In this document: positions 53,082 through 60,789 of the stretch, in pieces
Layout: each line of letters begins with the position of its first letter
Numbering within the stretch: position 1 is the stretch's first letter
Source: Rubrobacter marinus
Lineage (GTDB): Bacteria; Actinomycetota; Rubrobacteria; Rubrobacterales; Rubrobacteraceae
DNA length: 64,000 bases
Direction of reading: 5' to 3'
Assembly: GCF_011492965.1 (NCBI RefSeq)
Contig: NZ_CP045121.1
Span: forward strand, 1-64,000
Notes under the pieces: generated by a model
Database searches by the model: none
Told to the model about the DNA's origin: nothing
Seen by the model: the letters and a program-made list of their open reading frames with translations, nothing else
Position numbers and translations under genes: made by a program

Positions 53082-54512
53082 CTACCTCTCCAGGACCCAG
53101 GTGTCCTTCATCTTGCCGCCGCTGGAGATGTTCACGATGTGCTTGCCCGGGGCCGCGACGCGCGTCAGCGAGCCCGGCACCACCTCCACGACGGACGGGT
53201 CCTCCGGGTCAGGGGCGAGGGCGAGCATCCGGTAGTCTGCGAAGGAGTCGGTGAGGTCGAAGGCGTCGTTCTCGGCATCCGGCTCGCAGATGACGTGGGT
53301 CGAGAAGTCGATCATGCGCTGGGCGATGTACTCGACCGGGTTCCCCTCGACGACGCGCCGGAACTTCTCGATGGACTCCTTCGACTCCTCCGGCCCGATC
53401 ATGACCTCCTTGCCGCCGTAGCCCCCGCGGCTCTTCACCACGAGCTCCCCGAAGTGCTCCATCACGTACTCCCGCTCCTCGGGGACGGCGAGGGACCACG
53501 TCTCGGCGGTCTCTATGAGGGGCTCCTCGCCGAGGTAGGTCCGGATCATCTCGGGCACGAACGCCCCGACCCCCTTATCGTCGACGACCTCGGAGTTCGG
53601 CGCGAACAGGACGTGGACCCTGCCCTCGACGTGGCAGTTCAGAAGCTCCGGCAGGTCGGCGTAGAGCTTGTCCTCGTCGACGCGCTCGTAGATGACGTCT
53701 ATGCGGCGCCCGGACGGCTCGTGGACGAGGTACCCGTCGCCGTCGAAGGCCAGGTGCTTCGTCTCGGCGAGGACGGCGCCCATCTCCTGAGCGTAGATGT
53801 GGTGATCGAGGTAGAACTGATCTGCCGGCCCGCTGGAGACTACCGCGAGGGTCGCCTCGGGCCCCTTCGGCGACGCCGCCCTCAGGGAGTCCCCGAGCCG
53901 GGCGAGCCAGCCACTCAGGGAGCGCACCGGCAGGTTCTTCAGCGCCTCGGGGAAGAAGACCTCGTGGCCCATGCGCCGCCGCCTGGTCATGGCGGCGAGG
54001 CCGACGGGCATCTTCGCGTTCTCCTCGAGGACCACGTACTCCCAGCCCCCGGTCTGGCCCGCCCGCGTGCTCTCGACGGCGACGACGTCGAAGGCGATCT
54101 GGCGCACCGGAACGGGCCCGAAACGGTTCGGGGTGGAGGTGTCGTAGAGGATGCTGGATTCCAGGATCTCCCTCGGTACGACCTCGTCCTTGCCGGCCTG
54201 GAGCCTGCGCAGGAACTCGTTGATCGCGCGCATCCTCTGCACGAGGCCGCGCTCCAGCCGCTCCCAGTCCGCCGCCGGGACGACGCGGGGGAACCAGTCC
54301 GTCGGGTGGGTCTTGTCCCCCTCCCGGATGCCGAAGGCGTGCTGCTCCTCCAGGAGCAGCCCGTGCGCGCGCCCGAGGTTCTCCTTCCAGCGCGCCGGTC
54401 CGGTCCTCTCCAGCTCGTCGAAGACGGGCCCGTAGATGGGGCGCGGCGAACCGTCGGGGCCGAAGACCTCGTTGGTGCCGGGGAGTGTGCTCTCGAATAC
54501 GATGGGCTTCAC
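53082..54512 (-). CDS. Circularly permuted ATP-grasp type 2 enzyme
   Basis: A 476-residue ligase of the circularly permuted ATP-grasp family (DUF404/DUF407-like). Recognised segments are YGPVFDELERTGPARW near 27, RGGYGGKEVMIGP near 390 (ATP-binding), YIAQRMIDFSTHVICEP, and a YRMLALAPDPED end. Members form carboxylate-amine bonds, sometimes in peptide or polyglutamate synthesis. It precedes the frameshifted membrane protein by 6 bp. The GCS2-like ligase 10 kb away belongs to a family often paired with this one, but they are not adjacent here. Confidence 0.88.
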   Translation of the reverse strand: MKPIVFESTLPGTNEVFGPDGSPRPIYGPVFDELERTGPARWKENLGRAHGLLLEEQHAFGIREGDKTHPTDWFPRVVPAADWERLERGLVQRMRAINEFLRRLQAGKDEVVPREILESSILYDTSTPNRFGPVPVRQIAFDVVAVESTRAGQTGGWEYVVLEENAKMPVGLAAMTRRRRMGHEVFFPEALKNLPVRSLSGWLARLGDSLRAASPKGPEATLAVVSSGPADQFYLDHHIYAQEMGAVLAETKHLAFDGDGYLVHEPSGRRIDVIYERVDEDKLYADLPELLNCHVEGRVHVLFAPNSEVVDDKGVGAFVPEMIRTYLGEEPLIETAETWSLAVPEEREYVMEHFGELVVKSRGGYGGKEVMIGPEESKESIEKFRRVVEGNPVEYIAQRMIDFSTHVICEPDAENDAFDLTDSFADYRMLALAPDPEDPSVVEVVPGSLTRVAAPGKHIVNISSGGKMKDTWVLER

Positions 54513-54587
54513 AGGACGGGGATTATACTAGGCGCTCCGTAGAAGTATCTTCGTCGACCACAGAACCGGCACGGGGGGGCACCGAAC

Positions 54588-54950
54588 TTGAGCGAGAGGG
54601 ACACGGGGAGCGGGAGGACCGGGGGCGGCGAGGATCTCGAGGCCCGCGCCGAGAACGCCAAGTCGGGCGTCGCTACGCTCGTCTGCGCCCTGGGCCTGGT
54701 CATCGCCCTGGGCTCCGCGGTAGCCACCATCTTCGTGGGCGTGGGCGTGGACGTGATCTCCGGCGGCGCGATAGGCGTGGGCCTGGGCATCCTCGGCTAC
54801 TTTCTCGGCGCCGGCAGGCTCGGCGTCGCCACCATCGTCGTCTCCATACTCGCCATGTTCGCCGGGCTCCTCGTCAACCAGGTCATCCCCGGCGTGGGCG
54901 GCGACGACCGCGAGCTCCCCGCCAGGGAACCGGGCTCCAGCGAAGGGTAA
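54588..54950 (+). CDS. Small membrane protein, unknown function
   Basis: A 120-residue protein with an acidic N-terminus and three or four hydrophobic stretches (about 25-50, 52-65, 66-75 and 80-102). TTG start at 54588, divergent from the ATP-grasp gene. It ends 15 bp before a related-looking small membrane gene, possibly a local pair. No family recognised. Confidence 0.7.
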   Translation: MSERDTGSGRTGGGEDLEARAENAKSGVATLVCALGLVIALGSAVATIFVGVGVDVISGGAIGVGLGILGYFLGAGRLGVATIVVSILAMFAGLLVNQVIPGVGGDDRELPAREPGSSEG

Positions 54951-54965
54951 GGCCCCCCCGGCGCC

Positions 54966-55253
54966 GTGACCGAGCCACGCCCTCCAGACGAGACCCCGCG
55001 CGGCCGTGCGGGCCGGGGTTGGGCGATCGCGGGCATCGTCTCGGGCGTCGTAGCGCTGGTGATCGTACCCATACTCTTCGGGCCTCTCGGGGTCGCGCTC
55101 GTGGTCGTGGGCTACGTGAAGGGCTCCCGCAGGGCCGGCGTCGCCGCCATCGTCGCGGGGGTCCTCGGGCTGGTGCTCGGGATCCTCTTGACCGCGTTCC
55201 TGCTCTCGGTCTCGGAGCAGACCCTCGTCCCCATCGGGGGGCTCTCCACCTAG
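54966..55253 (+). CDS. DUF4190-like small membrane protein
   Basis: A 95-residue protein with two membrane segments (GWAIAGIVSGVVALVIVPILFGPLGVALVVVGY in layout, and AAIVAGVLGLVLGILLTAFLL). The GlyxxSG-rich repeat of small hydrophobic units resembles the DUF4190 pattern. GTG start at 54966. It lies between another small membrane gene and the DnaD-like gene. Confidence 0.72.
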   Translation: MTEPRPPDETPRGRAGRGWAIAGIVSGVVALVIVPILFGPLGVALVVVGYVKGSRRAGVAAIVAGVLGLVLGILLTAFLLSVSEQTLVPIGGLST

Positions 55254-55331
55254 GACGAACGGTGCCCTCCTCGGGCCGCCTCCGAAATCTGCCGTGGAGG
55301 GCCGGTGCTCCGGCCGCTATACTGCGGCGGC

Positions 55332-56096
55332 ATGGAGCGGGTTCGGCTTACACCTCCGGGGGAGAAACGGGAGCGGGGCGCAAAAGCGCGCCTCTACGTC
55401 CGCTGGATGCCGCACCTCGGCGCCGAGGCCGTCGCCCTCTACGAGCTCCTGCGTCTCCTCCCCGACGTGGGGAACGACGCCGTGGATCTCACAGAACTGG
55501 CCGAGCTTCTGCGCTCGAGCCCGGAGAGCGTCGAGACCTCCCTGAGGGTGCTGGTGGAGCACGGGTTCGCGGTCGAGAGGGAGGGCTGGTTCGAGGTCCT
55601 CGAACACCCGCCCGTCGCGCGCGGCTCGCGCGATGGTGCGGCCGGAGTCGCGGAGGCCGCGGGTGCCGTACACGACGGCCCCGTCGTTCGGGAGATCGAG
55701 GTGATGCGCGCGGAGCCCGAGGGGGTCTCGCCGGACGACTACTTCCGGTACATGGGGACGCTGCCGGCGCCTCACATACTGGAGTTTCTGAATGGGTACA
55801 CGGAGCGCGACGGCGTGGAGACGGAGGCGGTGATCGAGGCCCTGAAGATAGCCAGCGAGCGCGACGCCCGCCGGGTGGGCTACGTCAGGAGCATCCTGGA
55901 GCGCTGGGTCGAGCGCGGCGTCAAGACCGTCGCGGACGTGGAGCGCTTCGAGCAGGACCGCAAGCTCCGCCTGGTCGCCGAGAGCGGCGCCGTCAGGGGC
56001 GGGGCCCTCAAGCTGCGAGGGGGGGTGAGCGATGGAACCGATAGGGGATCTGCTGCCCGACGCCGGGAGGGCTATGAGTGGCTCTTCGGCGAGTAG
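55332..56096 (+). CDS. DnaD-like replication/restart protein
   Basis: A 254-residue protein. The N-terminal part (about 15-90) is a winged helix (EAVALYELLRLLPDVGN, SPESVETSLRVLVEHGF). The region about 140-205 matches the DnaD/DnaB replication domain: ILEFLNGYTERDGVETEAVIEALKIASERDARRVGYVRSILERW in layout, i.e. the helical YxxxIxxxW-type end. In Firmicutes DnaD helps DnaC/DnaI load the replicative helicase. It overlaps the downstream loader gene by 65 bp. ATG 55332 chosen as the first that gives a compact N-terminus. Confidence 0.85.
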   Translation: MERVRLTPPGEKRERGAKARLYVRWMPHLGAEAVALYELLRLLPDVGNDAVDLTELAELLRSSPESVETSLRVLVEHGFAVEREGWFEVLEHPPVARGSRDGAAGVAEAAGAVHDGPVVREIEVMRAEPEGVSPDDYFRYMGTLPAPHILEFLNGYTERDGVETEAVIEALKIASERDARRVGYVRSILERWVERGVKTVADVERFEQDRKLRLVAESGAVRGGALKLRGGVSDGTDRGSAARRREGYEWLFGE

Positions 56097-56907
56097 GAAG
56101 AGGGGCTCCGGTCACGAGGGCTCGGCGCTCAGGCTCGACGATCAGGTCTGCCCCCACTGCGGCAACGAGCTCGCCGCCGAGTTTTTCGAGTTCCCGCCCG
56201 CCCTGCAGCGCAAGTACGGGAAGACGGGCGAGTGGTACTACCACCCCTGCACCCCCGAGTGCGAGGCGAAGAACGAGCGCCGGGAGTGGGAGCTTATGCG
56301 CCGCGACGCCCGCGTGGCCTCCCTCAAGGAGAAGAGCGGCCTCACCAAGCGCCTCAAGCGCTACACCCTCGACAACTTCAAGCCCTACGTCGGGGCGAGC
56401 GCCGCCAGGGCCGTCGAGAGGGCCGAGGAGTTTCTGAGGGGCTGGGAGGACAACCGGGAGGAGGGCCGCGGGCTCTACCTCTGCGGGGATGTGGGAACGG
56501 GGAAGACCCACCTCGCGGTCGCGATCATGACCGAGCTGATCCGGCGCCGCCGGGTGCCGTCGCTCTTCGTCACCGTCCCCGAGTTTCTGGACAACCTGCG
56601 CGGGGCGTACAACGACCCGGGGCGCGACATCGACGAGTGGATGGACGCCGTCAAGAACGCCGACCTCCTCGTCCTCGACGACCTCGGCGCCGAGAAGCCG
56701 AACGCGTGGGTGCGCGAGCGGCTCTTCGTCGTCGTCAACCACCGCTACAGGGAGGCGCTGCCCACGATCTTCACCTCCAACATCGGCCCGAAGGACCTCG
56801 CCGAGCAGCTCGGCGACCGGACGGCAAGCCGCATAATCGCGATGTGCGAGTGGGTCGCCCTCGAGGGCGAGGACTACCGGGAGACCGCGGCACGGGAGGG
56901 CCGCTAG
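56032..56907 (+). CDS. DnaC/DnaI-type helicase loader ATPase
   Basis: A 291-residue AAA+ protein with Walker A CGDVGTGKTHL near 150 and Walker B LLVLDDLG near 215, plus a sensor region TIFTSNI near 245. The N-terminus carries cysteines (CPHCG, HPCTPEC) that look like a zinc site. It is of the DnaC/IstB family; with DnaD upstream and no transposase nearby, a helicase-loader role is more likely than an IS-associated ATPase. Its start lies inside the DnaD-like gene. It is 4 bp upstream of the next gene. Confidence 0.9.
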   Translation: MEPIGDLLPDAGRAMSGSSASRKRGSGHEGSALRLDDQVCPHCGNELAAEFFEFPPALQRKYGKTGEWYYHPCTPECEAKNERREWELMRRDARVASLKEKSGLTKRLKRYTLDNFKPYVGASAARAVERAEEFLRGWEDNREEGRGLYLCGDVGTGKTHLAVAIMTELIRRRRVPSLFVTVPEFLDNLRGAYNDPGRDIDEWMDAVKNADLLVLDDLGAEKPNAWVRERLFVVVNHRYREALPTIFTSNIGPKDLAEQLGDRTASRIIAMCEWVALEGEDYRETAAREGR

Positions 56908-56911
56908 AGCC

Positions 56912-57617
56912 ATGCGCGACGAGTTCATGATCACGCGTCAGGGGAAGCAATATGTCCTGTTTGCTGGCCTCCTCGACGAGGCCCATGCCCGCGGCCTCAA
57001 GGGCATCGACACGGACCTCGTACAGGTCCCGACGGGCGAGAACGGCAACGTCGCCGTGGTGAAGGCGACGGTCGAGATGGAGGACGGCCGGACCTTCTCC
57101 GGCATCGGCGACGCCAGCCCCGACAACGTGGGGCGCGGCATAATCCCGCACATCATCCGCATGGCCGAGACGCGGGCGAAGGCCCGCGCCCTGCGCGACG
57201 CCGTGAACGTCGGGGCCACGGCCCTGGAAGAGCTCTCCGACGGCGACGACGCCCCGGCGCCTCAGGCCCCCCCGCAGCCGCGCGGCCTCCAGAGCGTCCC
57301 CAGATCCGGCGCCCGCGAGCGGCCGGCCGCGGAGGCCGGGAGAGGCCGGCGCGCCCGGCCCCAACGGCAGGGCCGCCCAGGAGCAGGAAGAGGGAGACGA
57401 GGAGTCCCAGAAAGCCCCCCGCGGGGGCGGCTCTAAGGCGTCGCAGAAGGCCCGGAAGTCCCAGGTAGACCTGCTCCGCACCCTCGCCGAGGAGCTCAGG
57501 GGCGAGAACGGGGTCGCCCGCCTCGAGGGCCGCATCGGGAAATCCCTCTCCGAGCTCACCCGCGCCGAGGCCGACGAGTGGATCGACCGCCTCACCCCCG
57601 CCGAGGGCCGCGAGTAG
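56912..57617 (+). pseudogene. Putative DNA recombination/annealing protein, frame broken as sequenced
   Basis: The first 115 residues are conserved-looking: LKGIDTDLVQVPTGENGNVAVVKATVEMEDGRTFSGIGDASPDNVGRGI in layout, then HIIRMAETRAKARALRDAVNVG. This combination is shared by phage-related single-strand annealing or Rad52-like proteins; the match is from memory, not from a search. A charged linker follows. The conserved end (QVDLLRTLAEELRGENG...WIDRLTPAEG) lies in another frame; two missing bases (for example in C7 at 57267-57273 and G3 at 57338-57340) restore a 235-residue protein. It follows the loader by 4 bp. Confidence 0.7.
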
Positions 57618-57635
57618 CGCCGACCGGCAACTCTG

Positions 57636-58517
57636 TTGAACCCGCCCCGCCGCCTCCCGCCCGTGGTACTCCTGCTCCTCGTCGTCGCCGCCCTCACCGG
57701 CTGCGAGCCCCTCTCGGCGCTCTCGCCGGGAGCCGGGAGCCAGCCGCCCCCGGCGGGCGCTCTGGTCGTCAGCTTTATCGACGTGGGGCAGGGGGACTCG
57801 GTCCTCGTCCAGTCCGGCGGCAAGAGCTACCTCGTGGACGCCGGCAAGCCCCAGGAGGGCCCGAACGTCGTGGACTTCCTCCGGAGCCGCGGGGTCGAGA
57901 AGCTCGACGGCATCGTTGTCAGCAACCCGGACGCAGACCACATCGGGGGCTTCGTGGACGTACTCGACGCCTTCGAGGTCTCGACCGTCTACCTCTCCGG
58001 GGACCCGAAGGGGACGGCGACCTATAACTCGTTTCTCCGCGGCGTCCGGGACGAGGGCTCGACCGTGGAGGAGTCCCGCAGCGGCGACGTCTACGACTGG
58101 GGCGGGACGGAGGCCGACGTCATCTCGCCGCCGCCCGGCGCCCTCTTCTCCGAGACGAACGACAACTCGGTCGGCATCCTGCTGACCTTCGGCACCGCCC
58201 GCGTCCTGCTCGCCGGCGACGCCGAGAAGAAGGGCGAGGAGTACATGAGCGTCGGCCCCCACACGGGCCCCCTCACCGTCCTCAAAGTCACCCATCATGG
58301 CTCCAACACCTCCTCGACCCCGCTCTTCCTGAGCCGCTTCAAGCCCAGGATCGCCGTCATCCAGGTGGGCGAGGACAACTCCTACGGCCACCCCACGCCG
58401 CAGACGCTCAGGCGCCTGCAAACCGTGGGCGCCAAGGTCTTCCGCAACGACGAGCACGGGGACGTGATCGTCACCATAAAGGACAACAAGGCCGACGTGG
58501 CCGTCACCGAGCCCTGA
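57636..58517 (+). CDS. ComEC-like metallo-beta-lactamase lipoprotein
   Basis: A 293-residue protein with a lipoprotein signal (hydrophobic helix ending LTGC) and a metallo-beta-lactamase domain of the ComEC/Rec2 C-terminal type: FIDVGQGDSVLVQ near 50, NPDADHIGGF near 95, and THHGSNTSSTPLFL near 215. ComEC's channel part is absent; the domain is extracellular or surface-attached. Such proteins may act as nucleases, possibly on DNA, but this is not proven. TTG start at 57636. Confidence 0.88.
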   Translation: MNPPRRLPPVVLLLLVVAALTGCEPLSALSPGAGSQPPPAGALVVSFIDVGQGDSVLVQSGGKSYLVDAGKPQEGPNVVDFLRSRGVEKLDGIVVSNPDADHIGGFVDVLDAFEVSTVYLSGDPKGTATYNSFLRGVRDEGSTVEESRSGDVYDWGGTEADVISPPPGALFSETNDNSVGILLTFGTARVLLAGDAEKKGEEYMSVGPHTGPLTVLKVTHHGSNTSSTPLFLSRFKPRIAVIQVGEDNSYGHPTPQTLRRLQTVGAKVFRNDEHGDVIVTIKDNKADVAVTEP

Positions 58518-58642
58518 ACATCATCCCTCGGGAACGACGCCCCCGGGTCGCCCCTCCCTTAAGTTAACGGCAAGGAGTAGCCCCTTGAGAAGCAGGGGCA
58601 TCCCTGTAGACTGACGTGGAGAGAAGAGAAAGGACGAAGAAC

Positions 58643-59095
58643 ATGGTCAGCTTCAACCGCGTGATCCTGGCGGGTAACCTCACCAGGGACCCCGAGCTCA
58701 GGTTCACGAACGACGGCATCCCGGTCTGCTCCTTCGGGCTGGCCGTGAACCGGCGCCGCTCCAAGTCCGAGGAGGTCGACTTCTTCGACATCTCCGCCTG
58801 GCGCGAGCTCGGCGAGACCATCGCCAACTACAAGAAGAAGGGCGACCCGATCCTGGTCGAGGGCCGCCTGCAGTTCCGCTCCTGGGAGGACCGCGAGAGC
58901 GGCCAGAAGCGCAGCAAGGTCGACGTGGTGGCCGACAACGTCCAGTTTCTCGGCGGCCGCGGCGACGGGGACGGTTCCAACGGCGGCGGTGGCGGCGGCC
59001 AGCGCAGCCGCAGCGGCGCCGGCGCCCGCAGCGGTGGCGGCGGGCGCGACGACGTGGACCTCAACGAAGAGGATTTCGACGACATTCCTTTCTAA
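58643..59095 (+). CDS. ssb: Single-stranded DNA-binding protein
   Basis: A 150-residue SSB. The OB fold (about 1-105) has NRVILAGNLTRDPELR, FFDISAWRELGE and LVEGRLQFRSWED. A Gly/Arg/Ser-rich linker leads to the acidic tip DDIPF that recruits partner proteins. The ATG at 58643 gives the normal SSB start; an in-frame start 27 bp upstream adds unconserved residues. It ends the replication module that begins with the DnaD-like gene. Confidence 0.97.
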   Translation: MVSFNRVILAGNLTRDPELRFTNDGIPVCSFGLAVNRRRSKSEEVDFFDISAWRELGETIANYKKKGDPILVEGRLQFRSWEDRESGQKRSKVDVVADNVQFLGGRGDGDGSNGGGGGGQRSRSGAGARSGGGGRDDVDLNEEDFDDIPF

Positions 59096-59145
59096 AACAA
59101 CTATTAACTAAACGTAAAGTATGTACAGGGCGTAGTGGATCTAAA

Positions 59146-59176
59146 GCCCTCCCCGAGCGCTGAACTCGGGGAGGGC
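59146..59176 (+). terminator. Stem-loop after ssb
   Basis: A 12-bp GC-rich perfect inverted repeat (59146-59157 with 59165-59176), 7-nt loop, about 50 bp after the ssb stop. No T-tract follows, so it may be a weak terminator or RNA-protecting stem. Confidence 0.55.
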
Positions 59177-59530
59177 CAAGGGCTACATGAGCGCTCGACG
59201 AGCACACGACCGCTCTTACGACAAGGAGCACGAGCGCCAGCGAGACCACCGAGAAGCGAGAGGCCTACCACGCCGTTAACCCGAAGCGCTCTGGCGTAGG
59301 GCGTACCCGCAAGAGATGACCGCTCGGATTGCTCCCTCTACATCGTCTCTTCACGCTGTGCCGCTGGATCTGCGGCACGAGATCTCCTCATAGATCGAGT
59401 ATTTCGCTACGTCGCAACATATGCTACTCAATTAGAGAGCGCTACCCACTATGCTGTGCGGCGTCGCCGCTCTGTGAGCCTCCTGAGGGCTGTCGAAGCG
59501 AATATCCTCACTTTTTCGAGTTCCAATTGG
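59177..59530. other. Non-coding stretch, nothing supported
   Basis: About 350 bp between the ssb stem-loop and the small-RNA promoter. Short open frames on both strands have no family features or ribosome-binding sites. Slightly lower GC than the genes around it. I see no repeat or structured RNA here. Confidence 0.5.
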
Positions 59531-59559
59531 TTTACAAAGTGTGGCGAGGGGGGTATATT
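59531..59559 (+). promoter_or_regulatory. Predicted promoter of a small RNA
   Basis: TTTACA (59531-59536) and TATATT (59554-59559) at exactly 17-bp spacing, the best promoter-like pair seen between ssb and rex. The start site would be near 59566. No coding frame downstream fits a translated product. Confidence 0.55.
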
Positions 59560-59565
59560 CTCCCG

Positions 59566-59679
59566 GTCGGTTGGTGCGATACCAGATCGACACACAATTA
59601 AAGAGCCCCGGGGCGTTTCTCCTCCTTTCCCTTTCCCCACCTATCACCCCTAAGAGCGTCCCGGGCTCTTCCTTTTTTC
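59566..59679 (+). ncRNA. Candidate C-rich small regulatory RNA
   Basis: About 114 nt between the predicted promoter and a terminator-like end. The 3' part forms a hairpin of AAGAGCCCCGG (59601-59611) with CCGGGCTCTT (59661-59670), one bulged C, followed by CCTTTTTTCT. The 49-nt loop is pyrimidine-rich and includes CTCCTCCTTTCCC and TTTCCCC, single-stranded C-rich stretches that could pair with Shine-Dalgarno sequences, as in C-rich sRNAs of Firmicutes such as RsaE/RoxS. The gene downstream is convergent (rex), so it is not a leader. Prediction only. Confidence 0.45.
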
Positions 59680-59770
59680 TAACCCTCAGGCGTTTAACTC
59701 AGGTGGTCAACAAGGTGTCCTTCGGTGTGGCGAGTTGCGCCCTGGCGCGTTCCCTGTTGCGAAAGAAAAG

Positions 59771-59803
59771 CGCGGTCCCCCGGGCAAACTCCGGGGGACC
59801 GCG
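59771..59803 (-). terminator. Terminator of rex
   Basis: A 13-bp perfect inverted repeat (59771-59783 with 59791-59803) around a 7-nt loop. On the minus strand it is followed by CTTTTCTTTC, a typical intrinsic terminator for the rex transcript ending at 59830. Confidence 0.85.
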
Positions 59804-59829
59804 CGATTACGGTTGGTTGCGGGTGTTGC

Positions 59830-60471
59830 TTACGAAGCCGCTTCTCCGCCGACCTGGGTGAGGTAGTAGAGGGTGTGCATGAGTTGGGCGGTCGGGTCTA
59901 TGCGGTGGACCTCGACGTTGTAGGGGACGTGGAGGAGGACGTCGGTGTAGTTGAGGATGACGCGGATGCCGGCGTCGGTCATCAAGTTGGCGACCTCCTG
60001 GGCGGAGGCCGAGGGGGTCGCGATGATGCCGATGATCTCGTCCGCCTCGCCGACGCTCTTCTTCAGCTCGTCGATGTGCTTGACGACGATGTTGCCGACG
60101 GTGCGGCCGATCTTGTCCCCGTCGTTGTCGAAGACGTCGTGGATCACGAACCCGCGCTTGGGCAGGATGGTGCTGCTCGCGATGGCGCTGCCGAGGTTGC
60201 CCGCGCCGACGAGCGCGATGTTGTAGGTCTGCTTGAGGCCGAGGATCGCCCGGACCGCCTCGACGAGGTCGTAGGCCTGGTAGCCCACGCCCCGGGTGCC
60301 GGAGAAGCCGATCGCGTTCAGGTCCCGCCTGACCTGGACCGGGTTGATCCCCGTGAAGTCGCCGAGCTCCTTGCTCGAGACCGCGTCGCGGCCCTCCTCT
60401 ATAAGCTGCTGCGTGACCCTCAAGTACTTGGTCAGCCTGTTCGTCAAACCCGGTTGTAGCGTGGCGCGCAC
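59830..60471 (-). CDS. rex: Redox-sensing transcriptional repressor Rex
   Basis: Dimeric repressor that senses the NADH/NAD+ ratio and controls fermentation and respiration genes. The 213-residue protein has an N-terminal winged helix (LTKYLRVTQQL...SSKELGDFTGINPVQVRRDLNAIGFSG in layout), a Rossmann motif VGAGNLGSAI near 90 and a C-terminal swapped helix. The GTG start at 60471 follows GGAGG. A palindrome sits in its upstream region, and an intrinsic terminator follows. The sdh operon is a plausible target but no Rex site was found there. Confidence 0.96.
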   Translation of the reverse strand: MRATLQPGLTNRLTKYLRVTQQLIEEGRDAVSSKELGDFTGINPVQVRRDLNAIGFSGTRGVGYQAYDLVEAVRAILGLKQTYNIALVGAGNLGSAIASSTILPKRGFVIHDVFDNDGDKIGRTVGNIVVKHIDELKKSVGEADEIIGIIATPSASAQEVANLMTDAGIRVILNYTDVLLHVPYNVEVHRIDPTAQLMHTLYYLTQVGGEAAS

Positions 60472-60505
60472 CTTGCCTCCGACTTCTTGTTTTATACGCT
60501 AAATA

Positions 60506-60526
60506 GTTACAACGAATCATTGTAAC
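60506..60526. promoter_or_regulatory. Palindromic operator candidate upstream of rex
   Basis: GTTACAA, 7-nt spacer, TTGTAAC. It lies 35-55 bp before the rex start, overlapping promoter-like elements read on the minus strand (TTGTTA at 60528-60523, then TATTTA or TATAAA closer to the gene). The classical Rex site is TTGTGA-N6-TCACAA; here the half-sites face the other way, so the binding protein is not certain. Confidence 0.4.
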
Positions 60527-60789
60527 AAAAACGCTTCAACTTGCACTAAGGGTGCTCTTTAGGGCAGGAACTCCTCTAGCAAGTCGCATTACAGCCTTGG
60601 CGTTTGTTGCCGCCGGCGGCCGTGTTGTAGAGTAGCGGGGTGAGCGAGGATCTTACAGTGCCCTACGAGCGTTTCTTCCGGGGCGGATCCCCGACCGTCC
60701 TCGCCCGGCCGGCCCTGTAGGGAGGGTCGATCGGGGCTACCGAACGTTCTTCTGGAGCGTTCGCGCCGGGTACCTGTCTAGCGAGATCT
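60527..60789. other. Intergenic region with a short gene remnant
   Basis: Between rex and the double-GNAT gene. A short frame from a GTG at 60641 to TAG at 60719 (VPYERFFRGGSPTVLARPAL) looks faintly like the N-terminus of a methylpurine-DNA glycosylase, but is only 26 codons. The rest shows no recognisable signal. Confidence 0.3.

Noticed and set aside
56032-56907. IS21-type IstB transposition helper
   Set aside because: No transposase or inverted repeats nearby; DnaD-like and ssb neighbours favour a helicase loader.
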